Counted from the stretch's first letter, positions 1 through 10,559 are shown. The stretch: DNA of 64,000 nt from Heligmosomoides polygyrus polygyrus (GCA_947396885.1 OX377205.1:62530969-62594968); one strand, 5' to 3'. Made by a program: numbers and translations. The notes: generated by a model not told the origin, from the letters alone.

Positions 1-925
1 GGCACCTAAATAGAATTTCCCCTCTCTATAGGGATGCAGCAGGGATATGCGCTATCTTCACTGCTCTTCGTGGGCGTGATGGATGCGATCTCACGAGGTC
101 TCCAGATGGCGACACCTTGGATGCTGCTGTATGGTGACGACATCATGCTTGCATGTGAGGATAAAACCGAACTCAAGCGGCAGGCACAGGCGTGGTGCGA
201 TCGCTTGGCATTGTTCGGTCTCAAGCTAAGCTTCAAAAAGACAGAGTACCTGACGACGAATATGAATGAACACGGATTTATTAAGATCAACGGTACTGAG
301 TTCCCACGAGTTATATCCTTCAAGTATCTTGGATCAACATTCACGTTCGATGGCAACCTGTTTGGAGGTGAATGCGCGTGTGAGTGCAGCCTGGTCCAAA
401 TGGCGCTCGCTGACTAGGGCGCTTTGCGACAGGACAATACCTGAGCACCTCAAATCAAAGGTTTATAGAACAGTCGTCCACCCAGTAGCGACGTACGGTG
501 CTGAGTGCTGGCTCGGGACGAAGGAAATTGAAAGCCGCCTCAGTGTAATGGAGAAGAAAATGGTACGGTTGACGGCTGAAGTTACGCGTTTGGACCGCGT
601 TCGCAACGGTACCATACGACAGAGGTTCGGTGTCGCCCCGATAGCCGAGAAGCTGCGCGAAGATCATCTTCGATGGTCTATCGCGCTAAGGACGACACCG
701 TCCGGAAGATGGACCCGAACCTTGAGGTCCTTGGAAAGCGGCCTAGGGGACGCGCGAAGCAATGTTGGCTAGATAGCTTGCATTTGGACTTAAAGATGGC
801 TGGTGTGCACCCTGGTCGAGCATTTGATCGGGAGAATTGGCGCAACACAACTGAAGAGCGGACCCCGCTACCAAGCGGGACAGACGATAATGAAATTGAT
901 GATGAAGAACTAGAAATTATCGACT
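1..925 (+). pseudogene. LINE (family B) reverse transcriptase, broken, 5' end outside window
   Basis: Carboxy-terminal part of a non-LTR retrotransposon polymerase. Frame 1 (34-417) holds the RT motif-B-like QGYALSSLLF, then YGDDIML in place of the usual YADDIML (motif C), then KKTEYLTT and KYLGS. Reading shifts to frame 2 near base 365 (VSAAWSKWRSL, YGAECWL, QRFGVAPIAEK) and back to frame 1 near base 672 (VLGKRPRGRAKQCW). At least two frameshifts make it a pseudogene. It shares these motifs with the copies at 11156, 14466 and 48330. The 3' end is a GATGATGAAGAA-like tail near 925. The clade (RTE-like or other) is not settled by this fragment. Confidence 0.85.
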
Positions 926-1200
926 TCTGGTATGTTTCTACATCTTATAGCCATTGAGTTGCGCGTATATCACTGATTGCTGATGTGATCAAGAAATGAA
1001 GAACTTCACTGCATCATAACACTCCTATAAACTAGTTGACACGAGACTACGATCACTAAGATGAAGTACTCTTAATCAAGCAAGGAGACATACGTCTTAT
1101 GCTAAAAACCCCTTCCTTGAAAAATGTTTCTCGATTCATTCCTACTGAAGAATATAGGTTTCTTAAATCGTAGCAACAACCATATTACAGTACCAGCTGG

Positions 1201-3485
1201 CTGTGCCGCTTCGTCCAACCAGCACAGGTGCGGCAGATGAAGAGTGGCGCAAAAGGGCGCCGAAGAGCGAAGTTTTGCGCTCGCCAAGCGTCGCGTCTGG
1301 GGCAAGTCACGCCAGGGCGCGGCATCCCCAACTTCTGTTCGTTAAGCTGATGGAAGGAGCCTAACAATGCGTTTTGACGAGCACGGCTTAATGTTTGGAA
1401 CTAACTGCTTGCATGACGCGCACTGTGAACAATGCACATAGGCCCGGCAAAATCAATCGAGTGGGCGCCACCGCTCGTTAGGCTGATGGGCTGATGGGAG
1501 GGACCTATCCATTCGTTTGAGCGAGCATGGCCTACTGTTTAGAACTAACTACCGGCATGGCGCGCGCTGTGAACAATGCATATAGGCAAAATCAATCGAG
1601 TCGGCGCGAGAGAGAGGAGCGAGCAATTTTCGACAAATGTCGGTTTTTTGACAATTTCTCACCGAAGACAACGTCATCGATGAGAACAACGATCGGTGAC
1701 GTCATCGATCCCTGCCGCAGCTAGGCACTGACGTCACCGAAAATCTTTTTTTTTTCGAATTTGGCCGAGTTCGCTACCATTCGATAGCGCTCTCGAAGGT
1801 GAATTTAACGGTGTTACTCGCTGTGGCGAGAATTGTAACCTGAGCGAGTAAGGGCGCAGAGAACATCATCGTTGATGTGCCAAATTGCACGCGCCGGCGC
1901 GTTTGAAGCGCGATAACTATGTCAAGGGTCAACCCTTCCGGCTGCAGATTAAGGATTTTGTAGTCAGTAAGAAATACTAGCAGCGCGCTAAAGTACAGCG
2001 ATGTAGGTTAAGAATGTACAAAGTTAGAGTGGTGCGAAACCCAAGTTAGGCTTGTGCGACGCAATTTTTTCCGAGTTCAACCGATCACTGCGGCAAGACG
2101 AGACGAGCTAACGGCATGCAAATTCGTGGGCTAGCAGAGCTCTGAAAGAGCTTTACATGACGCTCACAGCTCCCCAGATGCCTAAACTACCTTTGCCCCA
2201 TCTGCCATCTTAGAGCGGCGGACGGCAGCGGTGAGCTTCCTTCCGCCCTTACTCGCCCACATTTCAGTCTTCGACACTAGCGATGGCACCATTCTATTCA
2301 GCTCGAAAATCCCTATAGAACGGTATCAATCTCGACCAATTTCGGAAAAAATTGATGTTCTCAGAATTTCGCATCGAGGACGAGGCCGAGCCTGCACGGC
2401 CAATGACGTCATCGAAAATCGAGATTTTCGAAATTGGCCCGTTCAAACTTCGTCACAAATCATCTATGAGGTTATTTGGAGCGCTGATTACGAATCCGCC
2501 GTTCGTTTGTGAAAACGCCGATTTCAGTAGGTTACTTCCCGTTGAGGGCGGTCGGGTCAGGGTCACCGATCACCCTCATTTATGTATGGGCGGCCTCCTG
2601 CCGTTGGGCGGTCTCCTGCCGTTTCCAAACGGACTTCGGCATCGTGTTCGAAAGCTTGAATAACCTCCAGCCACTATACGAAGTTTGATCAAAAACAGTG
2701 ATCCTGACAATATCTCCCCCAATTTTCCAGAAGAAAATGCAAAACCTACCGCATTCGGCGGGGTCTATAAAAACGAACGTCGGATTCGTAATCAGCGCCC
2801 CAAATAACCCCCCCCCCAAATGATCCTGAACGAAAAAATTAGGCCAATTTCGAAAATGTCGATTTTCAATGACGTCATCGTCCGCGAAGGCTCAGCCCAG
2901 AGCGCCATCGTCCTCGGTGCGAAATTGTCAAAAATCGATATTTCCAAAATTAATCGAGATTGATACCGTTCGATAGAGGTTTTCGAGCTGAACAGAACTG
3001 TTCCGTTGCTAGAGTCGAAGACTCATATGAGGGGCGGAAGAAAGCTTACCGCTGCCGTCCCCCGCTCAAAAATGGCAGATGGGGCTAGTGTAGTTTAGAG
3101 AGCTGTAGAGTTGTGAGCTGGTCGTCGTAAAGCGCTTTTAGTGCTCTGCTCGCCGACGAATTTGCATGCCGTTAGCTCGCCTCGTCGACCAAAATCGGAA
3201 AGAATTGGGTCGCACAAGCTTAAGCTGCATATTCGCATCGCTCTCTCGCGCCAACTCGATTGCTTCTGCCGTGCCTATATGCATTGTTCACAGCGCGCGC
3301 CATGTCGGCTGTTAGTTCCAAACAGTAAGCCATGCTCGTCCAAACATGTGGATAGGCTCCTTCTATCAGTCTAACGTCCAGAAGTCAGACGCGACGCGTG
3401 GCGAGAGGAAAACGGCACTCTTGGTGCTCTTTTGCTTCGCTCTTCATCTTTCGCGCCGCTTGTGCTGGTTGGACGAAGTGACACA
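1201..3485. repeat. Large foldback (inverted-repeat) element
   Basis: The two sides are reverse complements. CTTCGTCCAACCAGCACA (1209-1226) pairs with TGTGCTGGTTGGACGAAG near 3461-3478; the GTGAACAATGCATATAGG block near 1570 pairs with its complement near 3275; the block 2262-2430 around the ATGACGTCATCG motif pairs with 2845-3010; and GGAGCGCTGATTACGAATCC near 2478 pairs with its complement near 2785. The centre is near 2640. The left arm is longer because a block of about 100-190 bp is repeated in it (1340-1600). No transposase ORF is visible. Such foldbacks are usually non-autonomous DNA transposons; the terminal duplication was not identified. Confidence 0.8.
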
Positions 3486-3556
3486 AACGTTAGCCTATGG
3501 TATACTCCCGTCCGCTGCAGCGACGCGGGAGTGCACCATAGGCTAACGTTTGTGCG
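3482..3556. repeat. Perfect-stem hairpin at the foldback edge
   Basis: The arm CACAAACGTTAGCCTATGGT, followed by a short spacer, faces its reverse complement ACCATAGGCTAACGTTTGTG. The spacer itself contains ACTCCCG and CGGGAGT. The stem is about 29 bp around a 15-base loop. It directly abuts the right arm of the large foldback and may be a separate small MITE or a rearranged end of it. Confidence 0.8.
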
Positions 3557-3601
3557 CGTCGCGAGCCGTCGCCATCGCTGAGGCTGACAGTTCACGCAGT
3601 T

Positions 3602-3791
3602 CTGCAGACGGATACTTTTGCAGAATTTTAGCGAATCAGCTGAATCAGCATGCCTACGACTTGTGCTCCCTTTTCATATAGTAGTGTGGACGCGCACTGC
3701 AGACAGATACTTTTGTAGAATTTTAGCGAATCAGCTGAATCAGCATGCCTACGACTTGTGCTCCCTTTTCATATAGTGGTGTGGACGCGCA
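3602..3791. repeat. 95 bp tandem duplication, two copies
   Basis: Bases 3602-3696 and 3697-3791 are near-identical units of 95 bp, starting CTGCAGAC and ending GTGTGGACGCGCA, with only a few substitutions. This is a recent local duplication with no coding content. Confidence 0.9.
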
Positions 3792-4129
3792 CTTCATAAG
3801 TCTTAATTGTTGGAGCGAAATTCTAAGAGGATATCTGGCTGACTGATCAGTCACGGTGAGTCCACACTTCCACAGGAATGTTCAGTCTGTGCCAGCCTAG
3901 AAACCCTCGTCCAAGGTGAAACAGCTGGACAGTTCCAAGACGGTTCTCGAAGCAATACTTTTGTGACAGAATTAATAAGTCACAATAGTCAATCAAAGCT
4001 AGATATTCGTGAAGCTTCATTAACCCATTGACGACCGCGCGAGAAATCGCGTGTCTGATGCGTGGGACCGCGCGCTGGGACCGCGCCGACGCGTGAATCT
4101 CATGAAATCACTACTTCACGATATTCAAA

Positions 4130-4330
4130 TGAAACTCCCGCTTAATGGGTTAGCCAAATATTGGAAAAGGCTAGAACAGATCCGAAAGCAGGACGTAAAA
4201 GCTGCATTTTCTGCTATAAGAAAGCCTGCAAAGAAAAAGAGACGCAGGTTCGTCACGAATTGTGCAAAGAAGGTGACCACACGATCTAGCAAGTGTTTGA
4301 AGTATTTTAGTCTAGATTGTTTTCAAAATT
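4130..4330 (+). pseudogene. Possible piggyBac transposase C-terminal Cys-rich remnant
   Basis: In frame 3 from 4176 the translation contains KSCIFCYKKACKEKET followed by HELCKEG. After a frame change, SKCLKYF follows. This resembles the Cys-rich domain that ends piggyBac transposases (CxxC, then ..LC.., then KCF.YH). The order and position inside the TTAA-bounded element support the call. There is no intact reading frame. The open frame 4051-4425 that crosses it starts in the terminal repeat and is probably not a real protein. Confidence 0.45.
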
Positions 4331-5339
4331 TTCGCAGGAAATGTCACTACTTCTTTTGTTTGTGCATAACCATTTTTGTAAAATTTAAGGAGTTTGTGAA
4401 TAGTGTCGATTTTTGTGAAGCTTGAACAGGGTGTGGTGTTGATTATTTGTTTTTATCAATGCTTAGAAGTAAACGACTCCCGAACAGGGGCGTGCGTAAA
4501 TGAAATTTGAAATTTCGTAAATCGTAAATCGTAATTACGAAAAAAACCGCCGTAAATCGTAAATCGTAAACCGTAAATCGTAAGAGTCACCTGAAATGTG
4601 GTGCAGTACGAGTAAATTTCCAGAGGCTTTTTCTGCTAATGTTAATCAGATGTGATTCAATATTTATTTATTTGCCTTGTTATTTTCAACTCAAGTTGAG
4701 CAGTTTTCTTACCCAACTCTTTCTTTTTTCACGCTTTCTTCTGTAAGACGTCTTTCAACCTAACCTTTACACGTTTGAAGAAAGTTGAAAAAACTGTGAA
4801 TTCAAAAACCTTATTTAAGCCTATGCATGGTATTCCAACAAAAAGCCTGCAACGTTTGAATATTGATTAAATTCCTAACTTAATACCATTTCTTGCATAG
4901 CTTGCATATAAATCTAGGATTTAGCAGAAACAACAGCGAAAAATTCGCTGCTAAAACTAAAAATTAAGAAAATCGTTTCACCACTGACCAATGCGCCGGG
5001 TTTCTTGTAAGTTTTTGTCTTGTTTTGTAATATTTCGAAAGGTTTATAATATCGCAGTTCTATTTAATAATTCTCTGCACTTGCTTGGGCTACCCTTCGC
5101 CAGATCTGTAACAAACGTTTGCTCTCCGAGAGTCTTCAGAATCGTAAGCTTAAGTAGGGTCAATACAATAAACTTAATCACACCACCGAAAAAGGAAGAT
5201 CAAAACTGTCAAAATCAGTTCGACCCATTATTGAAATGCTACGCGCTCGGTTTTACCACAATTTCTATATCAGTTTGCTGTTCCCTATAAATTACAATGC
5301 AAACCGACGGAAACATTAGTGGTTTATTCTTTCCACATG

Positions 5340-5800
5340 AGTGCAGCAACTCACTAGACTCCGCTTCCAATCACGAATGATGTTCGATCGTGGATTTGGG
5401 CATATGTCGCGAAGACGGGCAGCATTTGGAGTTGGGAACGCCCCATCCAATCAGACCGCCTTGAATGAGCGTGCCATTCAGAGAGGGCGTGTACAGTCCG
5501 TGCCCTGATCTACTGGCATGTGGTCGGTCTGTGCTCTGCTTGGTTACTATTAGCTGGTGCGATCCCACCCACCAGTGCTGCTCACCTTCGTGACATGTGC
5601 CGAGATAGGTCGAACATGAGAAGCACGCACACGGGACGGTGCCTTCTGTCATAGTAACACATTAGATCATCAAAGACAACTCTCAGGGAAAGTGGGAATG
5701 AGCCGTAAGAGGACAACATTATGGTGGGCCCATCTTTGTTACCCGATCCCTACATACATTTGAACGCCAATTGGTTGTGATCAAAGATCACATTTACGAA
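5340..5800. other. Interior of the split hAT element, no gene seen
   Basis: This interval between the hAT left subterminal repeats and the RTE insertion holds no convincing frame. A 93-codon minus-strand frame (5371-5652) has no family signature. Confidence 0.4.
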
Positions 5801-5848
5801 ATTTTTTTAGATTTACGACCCAACATGTCGTAAATCGTATCACCTGTA

Positions 5849-8764
5849 TCACCTGTCGTCCCGTTGATCATCGACTTGCTCGAGCGGGCGCCAGCAGCGT
5901 CTCCATTCGTCCCTGTCGCGTGCCAGAGTGGTCCAATGGATCCTCCTCGCTCGAGGGACACGAAGAGCGTCATATCGGTCGTTCAGGGCTTTCACGAAGA
6001 AGTCCGACCAACGCGTTGGTGGGCGTCCTGGTGTTCTTTTGACATCCCGCGGAATCCAATCTGTGACGACTCTCGTCCAGCGGGTGTCTGCGAATCGCAT
6101 TACGTGGCCGGCCCACCTAATTTTCGACGACTTGGCCCATGCGACAGCGTCTCTGATCTTCGAACGTCGGCGAAGCTCGGAACTCCGGAGGCCTTCTCTC
6201 ACTTGCGTGAGTCGTGTCACTCCGAGCATCGTCCTCTCGATTCCACGCTGCGCGACGCTGATCGCGTGTTCATCCTGCTTTCGTATAGCCCAGGTCTCTG
6301 AGGCGTATGTTAGGGCAGGAAGAACAGTGGAGTCGAATAGGTGGGCACGGAGTCGGACGTTCTTCGTCTTCTTCGCGACTTCTTCGACGCTCTTGAAAGC
6401 TCCCCAAGCCGCTCGTTTCCTCCTGCTCAGCTCTGGTGCTAGGTCGTTGGCCATGTTGACTTCGCGACCCAGATACACATAGCTGGAGCATTCGGAGATG
6501 TTCGTTCCGTTGAGCGAGAATGGGGCATCAGAAACCCATCCGTTCTTCATGAACATCGTCTTCGTAAGATTCAGCTGCAGTCCAACGCTTCCACATACAC
6601 GATCGAAGTCGGCCAGCATTCGTTCCGCCTGACTGATGCTCGGTGTTATGAGCACGATGTCGTCAGCGAAGCGAAGATGATGTAGTTGCCGGCCGTCGAC
6701 CTTCACTCCCATGTCTTCCCATTCTAGTTCGCGCATGACGTTTTCGAGGGTGGCGCTGAAGAGCTTCGGGGATATGGTATCCCCTTGTCGAACCCCTCTC
6801 TTCACGTCAATGACGACGTCGTTGTAGAATGGTGAGATCTTGGTCGTGAATCCACTGTACAGCTCTCGAAGGACCCTGATGTACTGAGTAGGAACGCCCT
6901 GGGTGAGCAGGGCTTCCATAACCGCTTCAGTCTCGACGGAGTCGAATGCCTTCTTCAGGTCAATGAACGTAAGGCACAGCGGCAGCTTGTACTCTCGCGA
7001 CACTTCGATGAGCTTCGTAATGGTGTGTATGTGGTCGATCGTGCTGAATCCTCTCCGAAATCCTGCTTGTTCGCATGGCTGTCCTTCGTCCAGCGTTCTA
7101 CTAATCCTATTCAGGATGACTCTAGTGAACAGCTTGTAGACTACGGACAACAGGCAGATCGGGCGATAGTTGCCAATGTCGTGCACGTCTCCCTTCTTGT
7201 ACAGCAAAACGGTCTTGCTGGTCTTCCACTGAGATGGAACCTTGCATTTGGACAGGTAGCGTGTGAAGAGCCGCGCCAAGGTGTTGATGAGAGCTGGCGG
7301 GAGGTACTTCAGGTGTTCGGGTCTGATCCTGTCGGGACCGGGTGCTGTACGTTTCTTCACCGACGAGATGGCGTGTCGGATCTCGGAAGGGAGAACAGAG
7401 GGGACGACGTATCCATCCTGCGGAAGATGGCATGGCGGCAGGTGGACGTGGCTATCGAAGAGATCGGAGTAGAAGTTGTGGATGACTTTCTCCATGGTCC
7501 TTCTGGAAGAGGTGATGGTTCCGTCAGGACGTCGGAGAGCGGTCATCTTGGTCTTGAAGTTGGCGAAGTTCCGGCGGGCATTGCGGATGCTCAGCCCTGC
7601 CTCTGCTGCTTCAGCCAACACTTCCGCCCTTCTCTCCTTGAGATCTTCCTTTATCGCCGCTCTGCATAGCTTTGCAAGCTCGGACGTCAGTTGGTAGTTG
7701 CCTGACGCTCGTGCTGCTCCACGCTGGCGTATCAGCTCGAGAGTTTCCGGAGACAGACGTCTCTTGGTGGTCTTCAAGCTCTCGGCTCCCTTAGCACTAT
7801 CGTGGAGATGGTGCACGAAGCGATCGTACTCCTCGTCGACGTTGTCCACGACGGCATCTTCCCAAAGGCCGACAAGAGAGGTGTAGAGATCCCAGTTGAT
7901 GGTCGTTCTGGGATTCCTCTTCTTGAACTTCGCGGCCTTCTCTCCTTGACGCGAAAAGCGGAACCTCGCGCGAAGGAGGCGGTGGTCCGATCCCGTGTAG
8001 AACTTGGGGACAACGGAGACATCGGTCAGGCAATACTTGCGATTGAAGATGATGTGGTCGATCTCGTTGTGGAACTGGCCACCGGGGGATTCCCAGGTCC
8101 ATCGTAGGGCGGGAGGCTTCTGGAACTGCGAGTTTCCATGGATGGTCTTGGTCGACATGATAAACTCAGACAGCCTTTCACCTTGCTCGTTCCACTCCAA
8201 ACCGTGGGTTCCGATGTGAAGTTCTTCCGGCGACCTTCGTGGCCCGATCTTGGCGTTGAAGTCGCCGACGATCACCTTGTAGAAGGTGTGATCTTCCTTA
8301 TAGAACTTCTCCAGCTCCACGTAGAAGGCCTCGACGTCTTCGTCGTCGTAGTCGGATGTTGGGGCATACGCGACGAACACAGTCAAAGATGGCACGGAGC
8401 CACATCGCTTCAGTCGCAGACGTCCGATTCGGCTTGTCAGAGACTCGTACGAATCGATGTTCATGGCCAAGTGCGTGTTGACGAGGACACCAACGCCGCC
8501 TACTCCCCTGCTGTCGCATGTTCCGAGGAACAGTTCTTCTCCGGAGTCGTAGGCGGCGTGTAGAGGGTGGTGTCTTCTCGTCTCGGTCAGTCCGATGACG
8601 TCGTACTTGATCTTCCTGGCTTGCATCATCAGGTCCTCGACGGATGCTTCCGACGCAAGCGTGCGGGCGTTGTAAGTACAGATCGTCATCCTAGTCCTTC
8701 TCAGTTTGCGCAGCCTGGTTAGGCCCTGAGATTTTAGCAGCCTCTCCGTACTCGTCCTTCCCAT
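5849..8764 (-). CDS. RTE retrotransposon polyprotein: apurinic-type endonuclease plus reverse transcriptase
   Basis: The 971-residue frame has no interruption. The N-terminal endonuclease (about residues 25-245) shows TYNARTL with Asn32, LTETRR with Glu61, VGDFNAKIG, EIDHIIFNR and GSDHRLL, the active-site series of AP-endonuclease-like LINE nucleases. The RT domain (about 440-760) shows TAPGPDRIRPEHLK, NYRPICLLSVVYK, CLTFIDLKKAFDSV (motif A), RGVRQGDTISPKLF (motif B) and [10 protein letters not shown] (motif C, about residue 698). The tail holds [14 protein letters not shown], common in RTE proteins. The product nicks target DNA and copies its own RNA from the nick. The start ATG follows shortly after the 5' region; translation may instead begin at Met26. 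Confidence 0.93.
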   Translation of the reverse strand: MGRTSTERLLKSQGLTRLRKLRRTRMTICTYNARTLASEASVEDLMMQARKIKYDVIGLTETRRHHPLHAAYDSGEELFLGTCDSRGVGGVGVLVNTHLAMNIDSYESLTSRIGRLRLKRCGSVPSLTVFVAYAPTSDYDDEDVEAFYVELEKFYKEDHTFYKVIVGDFNAKIGPRRSPEELHIGTHGLEWNEQGERLSEFIMSTKTIHGNSQFQKPPALRWTWESPGGQFHNEIDHIIFNRKYCLTDVSVVPKFYTGSDHRLLRARFRFSRQGEKAAKFKKRNPRTTINWDLYTSLVGLWEDAVVDNVDEEYDRFVHHLHDSAKGAESLKTTKRRLSPETLELIRQRGAARASGNYQLTSELAKLCRAAIKEDLKERRAEVLAEAAEAGLSIRNARRNFANFKTKMTALRRPDGTITSSRRTMEKVIHNFYSDLFDSHVHLPPCHLPQDGYVVPSVLPSEIRHAISSVKKRTAPGPDRIRPEHLKYLPPALINTLARLFTRYLSKCKVPSQWKTSKTVLLYKKGDVHDIGNYRPICLLSVVYKLFTRVILNRISRTLDEGQPCEQAGFRRGFSTIDHIHTITKLIEVSREYKLPLCLTFIDLKKAFDSVETEAVMEALLTQGVPTQYIRVLRELYSGFTTKISPFYNDVVIDVKRGVRQGDTISPKLFSATLENVMRELEWEDMGVKVDGRQLHHLRFADDIVLITPSISQAERMLADFDRVCGSVGLQLNLTKTMFMKNGWVSDAPFSLNGTNISECSSYVYLGREVNMANDLAPELSRRKRAAWGAFKSVEEVAKKTKNVRLRAHLFDSTVLPALTYASETWAIRKQDEHAISVAQRGIERTMLGVTRLTQVREGLRSSELRRRSKIRDAVAWAKSSKIRWAGHVMRFADTRWTRVVTDWIPRDVKRTPGRPPTRWSDFFVKALNDRYDALRVPRARRIHWTTLARDRDEWRRCWRPLEQVDDQRDDR

Positions 8765-8960
8765 CGCTGCAGAAATGGGGGCTCTTTCGGGGTCAGGGGA
8801 ATGAGGCCCTTTAGTGCTGCTGTGTTTGACTGGAATACAACACGGGTAGCTAGTCAGGCTCTGTCGTGCGGGCGGGGTACTCCGGGCAGCCAGCCAGACT
8901 GCCCGAAGGGACGGGGCGAGACTTAAGGCGGCCTCGAATCGCCTTACATGTACTCCCAGT

Positions 8961-9230
8961 CTACCGAGTGCAAGCTTTTGGCCGAGCCGACACAGTTACA
9001 ATCCGCACAGTCACGGACACATCCACGCACACTGTGCACGAACATGCCGCTCTCACGCACAAGGAACGCGTCGACCCGACACAGCAGGAGCAAGGAGTCC
9101 ATCCCCTGCATCCCACCTGCGTCTCTGGGCAGTACACGGTCGCATTTGGTTCGCGTTTAATTCCCCTATCCACCACCCGGGGACGCGCCACGTGGCCCTG
9201 CGACAAGCGGCCCGAGATCCCTCTTAACAA
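8961..9230 (-). CDS. Upstream 89-codon frame in the RTE 5' region
   Basis: The frame starts MLRGISGRLSQGHV and is Cys-rich. The second RTE copy has an alignable 89-codon frame at 17878-18147 that begins with the same residues and diverges only near the end. Keeping the frame in both copies may mean a small upstream ORF, as some RTE elements carry, but two closely related copies cannot prove selection. No known domain is visible. Confidence 0.35.
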   Translation of the reverse strand: MLRGISGRLSQGHVARPRVVDRGIKREPNATVYCPETQVGCRGWTPCSCCVGSTRSLCVRAACSCTVCVDVSVTVRIVTVSARPKACTR

Positions 9231-9338
9231 GAGAGCCCGAAGGCTCTCTATCGAGGGAGATCCGTGGCGTAAATCGTAAATCGTAAAAAATTCGGTAAAA
9301 ATAGCCGTAAATCGTAAAATCGTAAATCGTAAATCGTA

Positions 9339-10218
9339 CCAGGCTGTCCAATAATTTCTGTCCGAAAATTTTCAAAATTCTATAATTTTCCTTAGAAGTG
9401 TTATAATATCAGGCAAGTGTAAAAACCTTCTAGAAGATTCTCCAGAGTTCCACGCCAGGGGTATATAAGGCGTAGTCCCCGCGTCTAGCTACCAGTACAA
9501 GCTAAAATGGACCAAGGTCGAATTCGTACGTTCATGTACTACGAGTGGCTGCTGGGCAACGACACAGGCTCCGCGGTCGCCAACATCTGCAGAGCGTGCA
9601 AGGAGGATGCAGTGTCCCAACGCACAGTCAGGCGCTGGCTCAATCGTTTCGAGAGCGGCGACACGAGCCTCGAGGACAGGGGGCACAGCGGGAGGCCTTC
9701 TGGTGGGACGCCAAGGGCATGCTGTATTTCGAGCTGCTCCCGCAAGGCAGGACGGTCACCGCCTCCATCTACACCGATCAGCTCGAGAAACTAGCCGCCG
9801 CCATCCGAGAAAAGCGTCCCCGACGGGCCTCGGTCCACCTGCTGCACGACTACGCGCGCCCCCACGTGGCGAAGGAGACCCAGCAGAAGTTGGCGACGCT
9901 CGGCTGGGAGACGGTTGCCCATCCGCCGTATTCCCCGGACCTCGCCCCCTCCGACTACCACTTGTTCCGCCCGCTGAAGCACCATTTGGCCGGAGGAAAA
10001 TTCACCAACTACGACAACCTCAAATCCGACAGCGCGGACTTCTTCGAGTCGCAGCCCCCGGAGTTCTGGGCGAAGGGCATCGGCGACCTGCCCAATCGAT
10101 GGGCCACTGTTGTGGATAACTGTGGTGATTATATTGTTGAACAGACTTGCTTTTTAAGAAAGTTGAAAAAAAATTAAAAATGGTGAAATTTTCGGACAAG
10201 AATTATTGGACAGCCTGG
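9339..10218 (+). mobile_element. Internally deleted mariner element (mariner-1)
   Basis: Terminal inverted repeats CCAGGCTGTCCAATAATTTC and GAATTATTGGACAGCCTGG are flanked by TA on both sides (9337-9338, 10219-10220). The length is 880 bp against about 1.3 kb for an intact mariner, so roughly 400 bp are missing between the helix-turn-helix region and the first catalytic Asp. It lies in the subterminal repeats of the hAT element, about 70 bp from the RTE copy. Confidence 0.93.
9507..10177 (+). pseudogene. mariner transposase, internally deleted and frameshifted
   Basis: The first part (9507 to about 9703) reads MDQGRIRTFMYYEWLLGN, then an HTH region ending FESGDTSLEDRGHSGRPS. After the deletion, reading continues in another frame with WWDAKGMLYFELLPQG, HDYARPHVA (second catalytic Asp), HPPYSPDLAPSDYHLF (third Asp, D34D spacing) and a normal C-terminus ending LKKN. 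The segment with the first catalytic Asp is lost, so the product cannot be active. The style matches SETMAR-type mariner transposases known in hookworms. Confidence 0.9.
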
Positions 10219-10559
10219 TAATTACCCACACCCTTGCTCCCGAACCACAGTGCAGAAGCATTGCTAGGATCTAACGTATCTAATGACTACTCGTAAACTT
10301 TGAAAAATCGAGAAAAGGGCCTCAGCGAACCTGTTTTATAACCTCGGGCTAAAATCGACCCGCGCGGTCCCACGCGACAGAAAAACTGCTACTCAAAATC
10401 GACCCGCGCGGTCGTCAATAGGTTGAAAAGTGAATCGCATAACTCCATGTGGATGAATATCACACCTAACAAAAATAAAAATTGAAATTTGCACCTTTGG
10501 GAACATTGATTTAATCTTGGAGCACAAACCGCATGCCACAACCTTCACTGAACTCTTTG

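Larger units (their letters stand above)
5840..9267 (-). mobile_element. RTE-clade non-LTR retrotransposon, full-length copy (RTE-A1)
   Basis: The element starts on the minus strand with CCACGGATCTCCCTCG (at 9267) and ends with ACAGGTGATACAGGTGAT repeats (to 5840). An 11 bp direct duplication, CGTAAATCGTA (5829-5839 and 9268-9278), flanks it, though the target is itself made of such repeats. It comprises a 5' region of about 500 bp, one long ORF (5849-8764) that almost reaches the 3' end, and a tiny repeat-type 3' tail, which is the RTE plan. It is inserted inside the hAT subterminal repeats. An intact ORF suggests recent movement. Confidence 0.92.
4485..10236. mobile_element. hAT-like non-autonomous element, split by RTE and mariner insertions
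   Basis: The ends are CAGGGGCGTGCGTAAATG (4485) and TAATTACCCACACCCTTG (to 10236), flanked by the 8 bp direct duplication CTCCCGAA (4477-4484 and 10237-10244). Both subterminal zones are built from repeated CGTAAAT units. An 8 bp duplication with CAGGGG termini is typical of hAT. Own DNA is 4485-5839, 9268-9338 and 10219-10236, roughly 1.4 kb. A second copy of the same family lies at 27797-29320 in inverted orientation. The interior (4620-5770) shows no recognisable transposase; the 99-codon frame 4991-5290 matches nothing I know. Confidence 0.85.
4020..10426. mobile_element. piggyBac-like element, internally deleted, split by later insertions
   Basis: The left end is TTAA (4020-4023) followed by CCCATTGACGACCGCGCG. 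The right end is the inverse, CGCGCGGTCGTCAATAGG followed by TTGA (10423-10426), a one-base variant of TTAA. Both ends carry a second inner block containing GTGGGACCGCGCG. A TTAA target plus CCC-type termini is the hallmark of piggyBac. Without the hAT insertion (4485-10236 and its 8 bp duplication) the element is only about 650 bp, so it is non-autonomous. A remnant resembling the transposase's Cys-rich tail lies just inside the left end, as expected after a large internal deletion. Confidence 0.7.

Noticed and set aside
4051..4425. 124-codon frame as an intact gene
   Set aside because: It starts within the piggyBac-like terminal repeat and the recognisable Cys-rich residues are split between frames.
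5864..8563. Many plus-strand frames of 60-214 codons
   Set aside because: They are antisense shadows of the RTE polyprotein.
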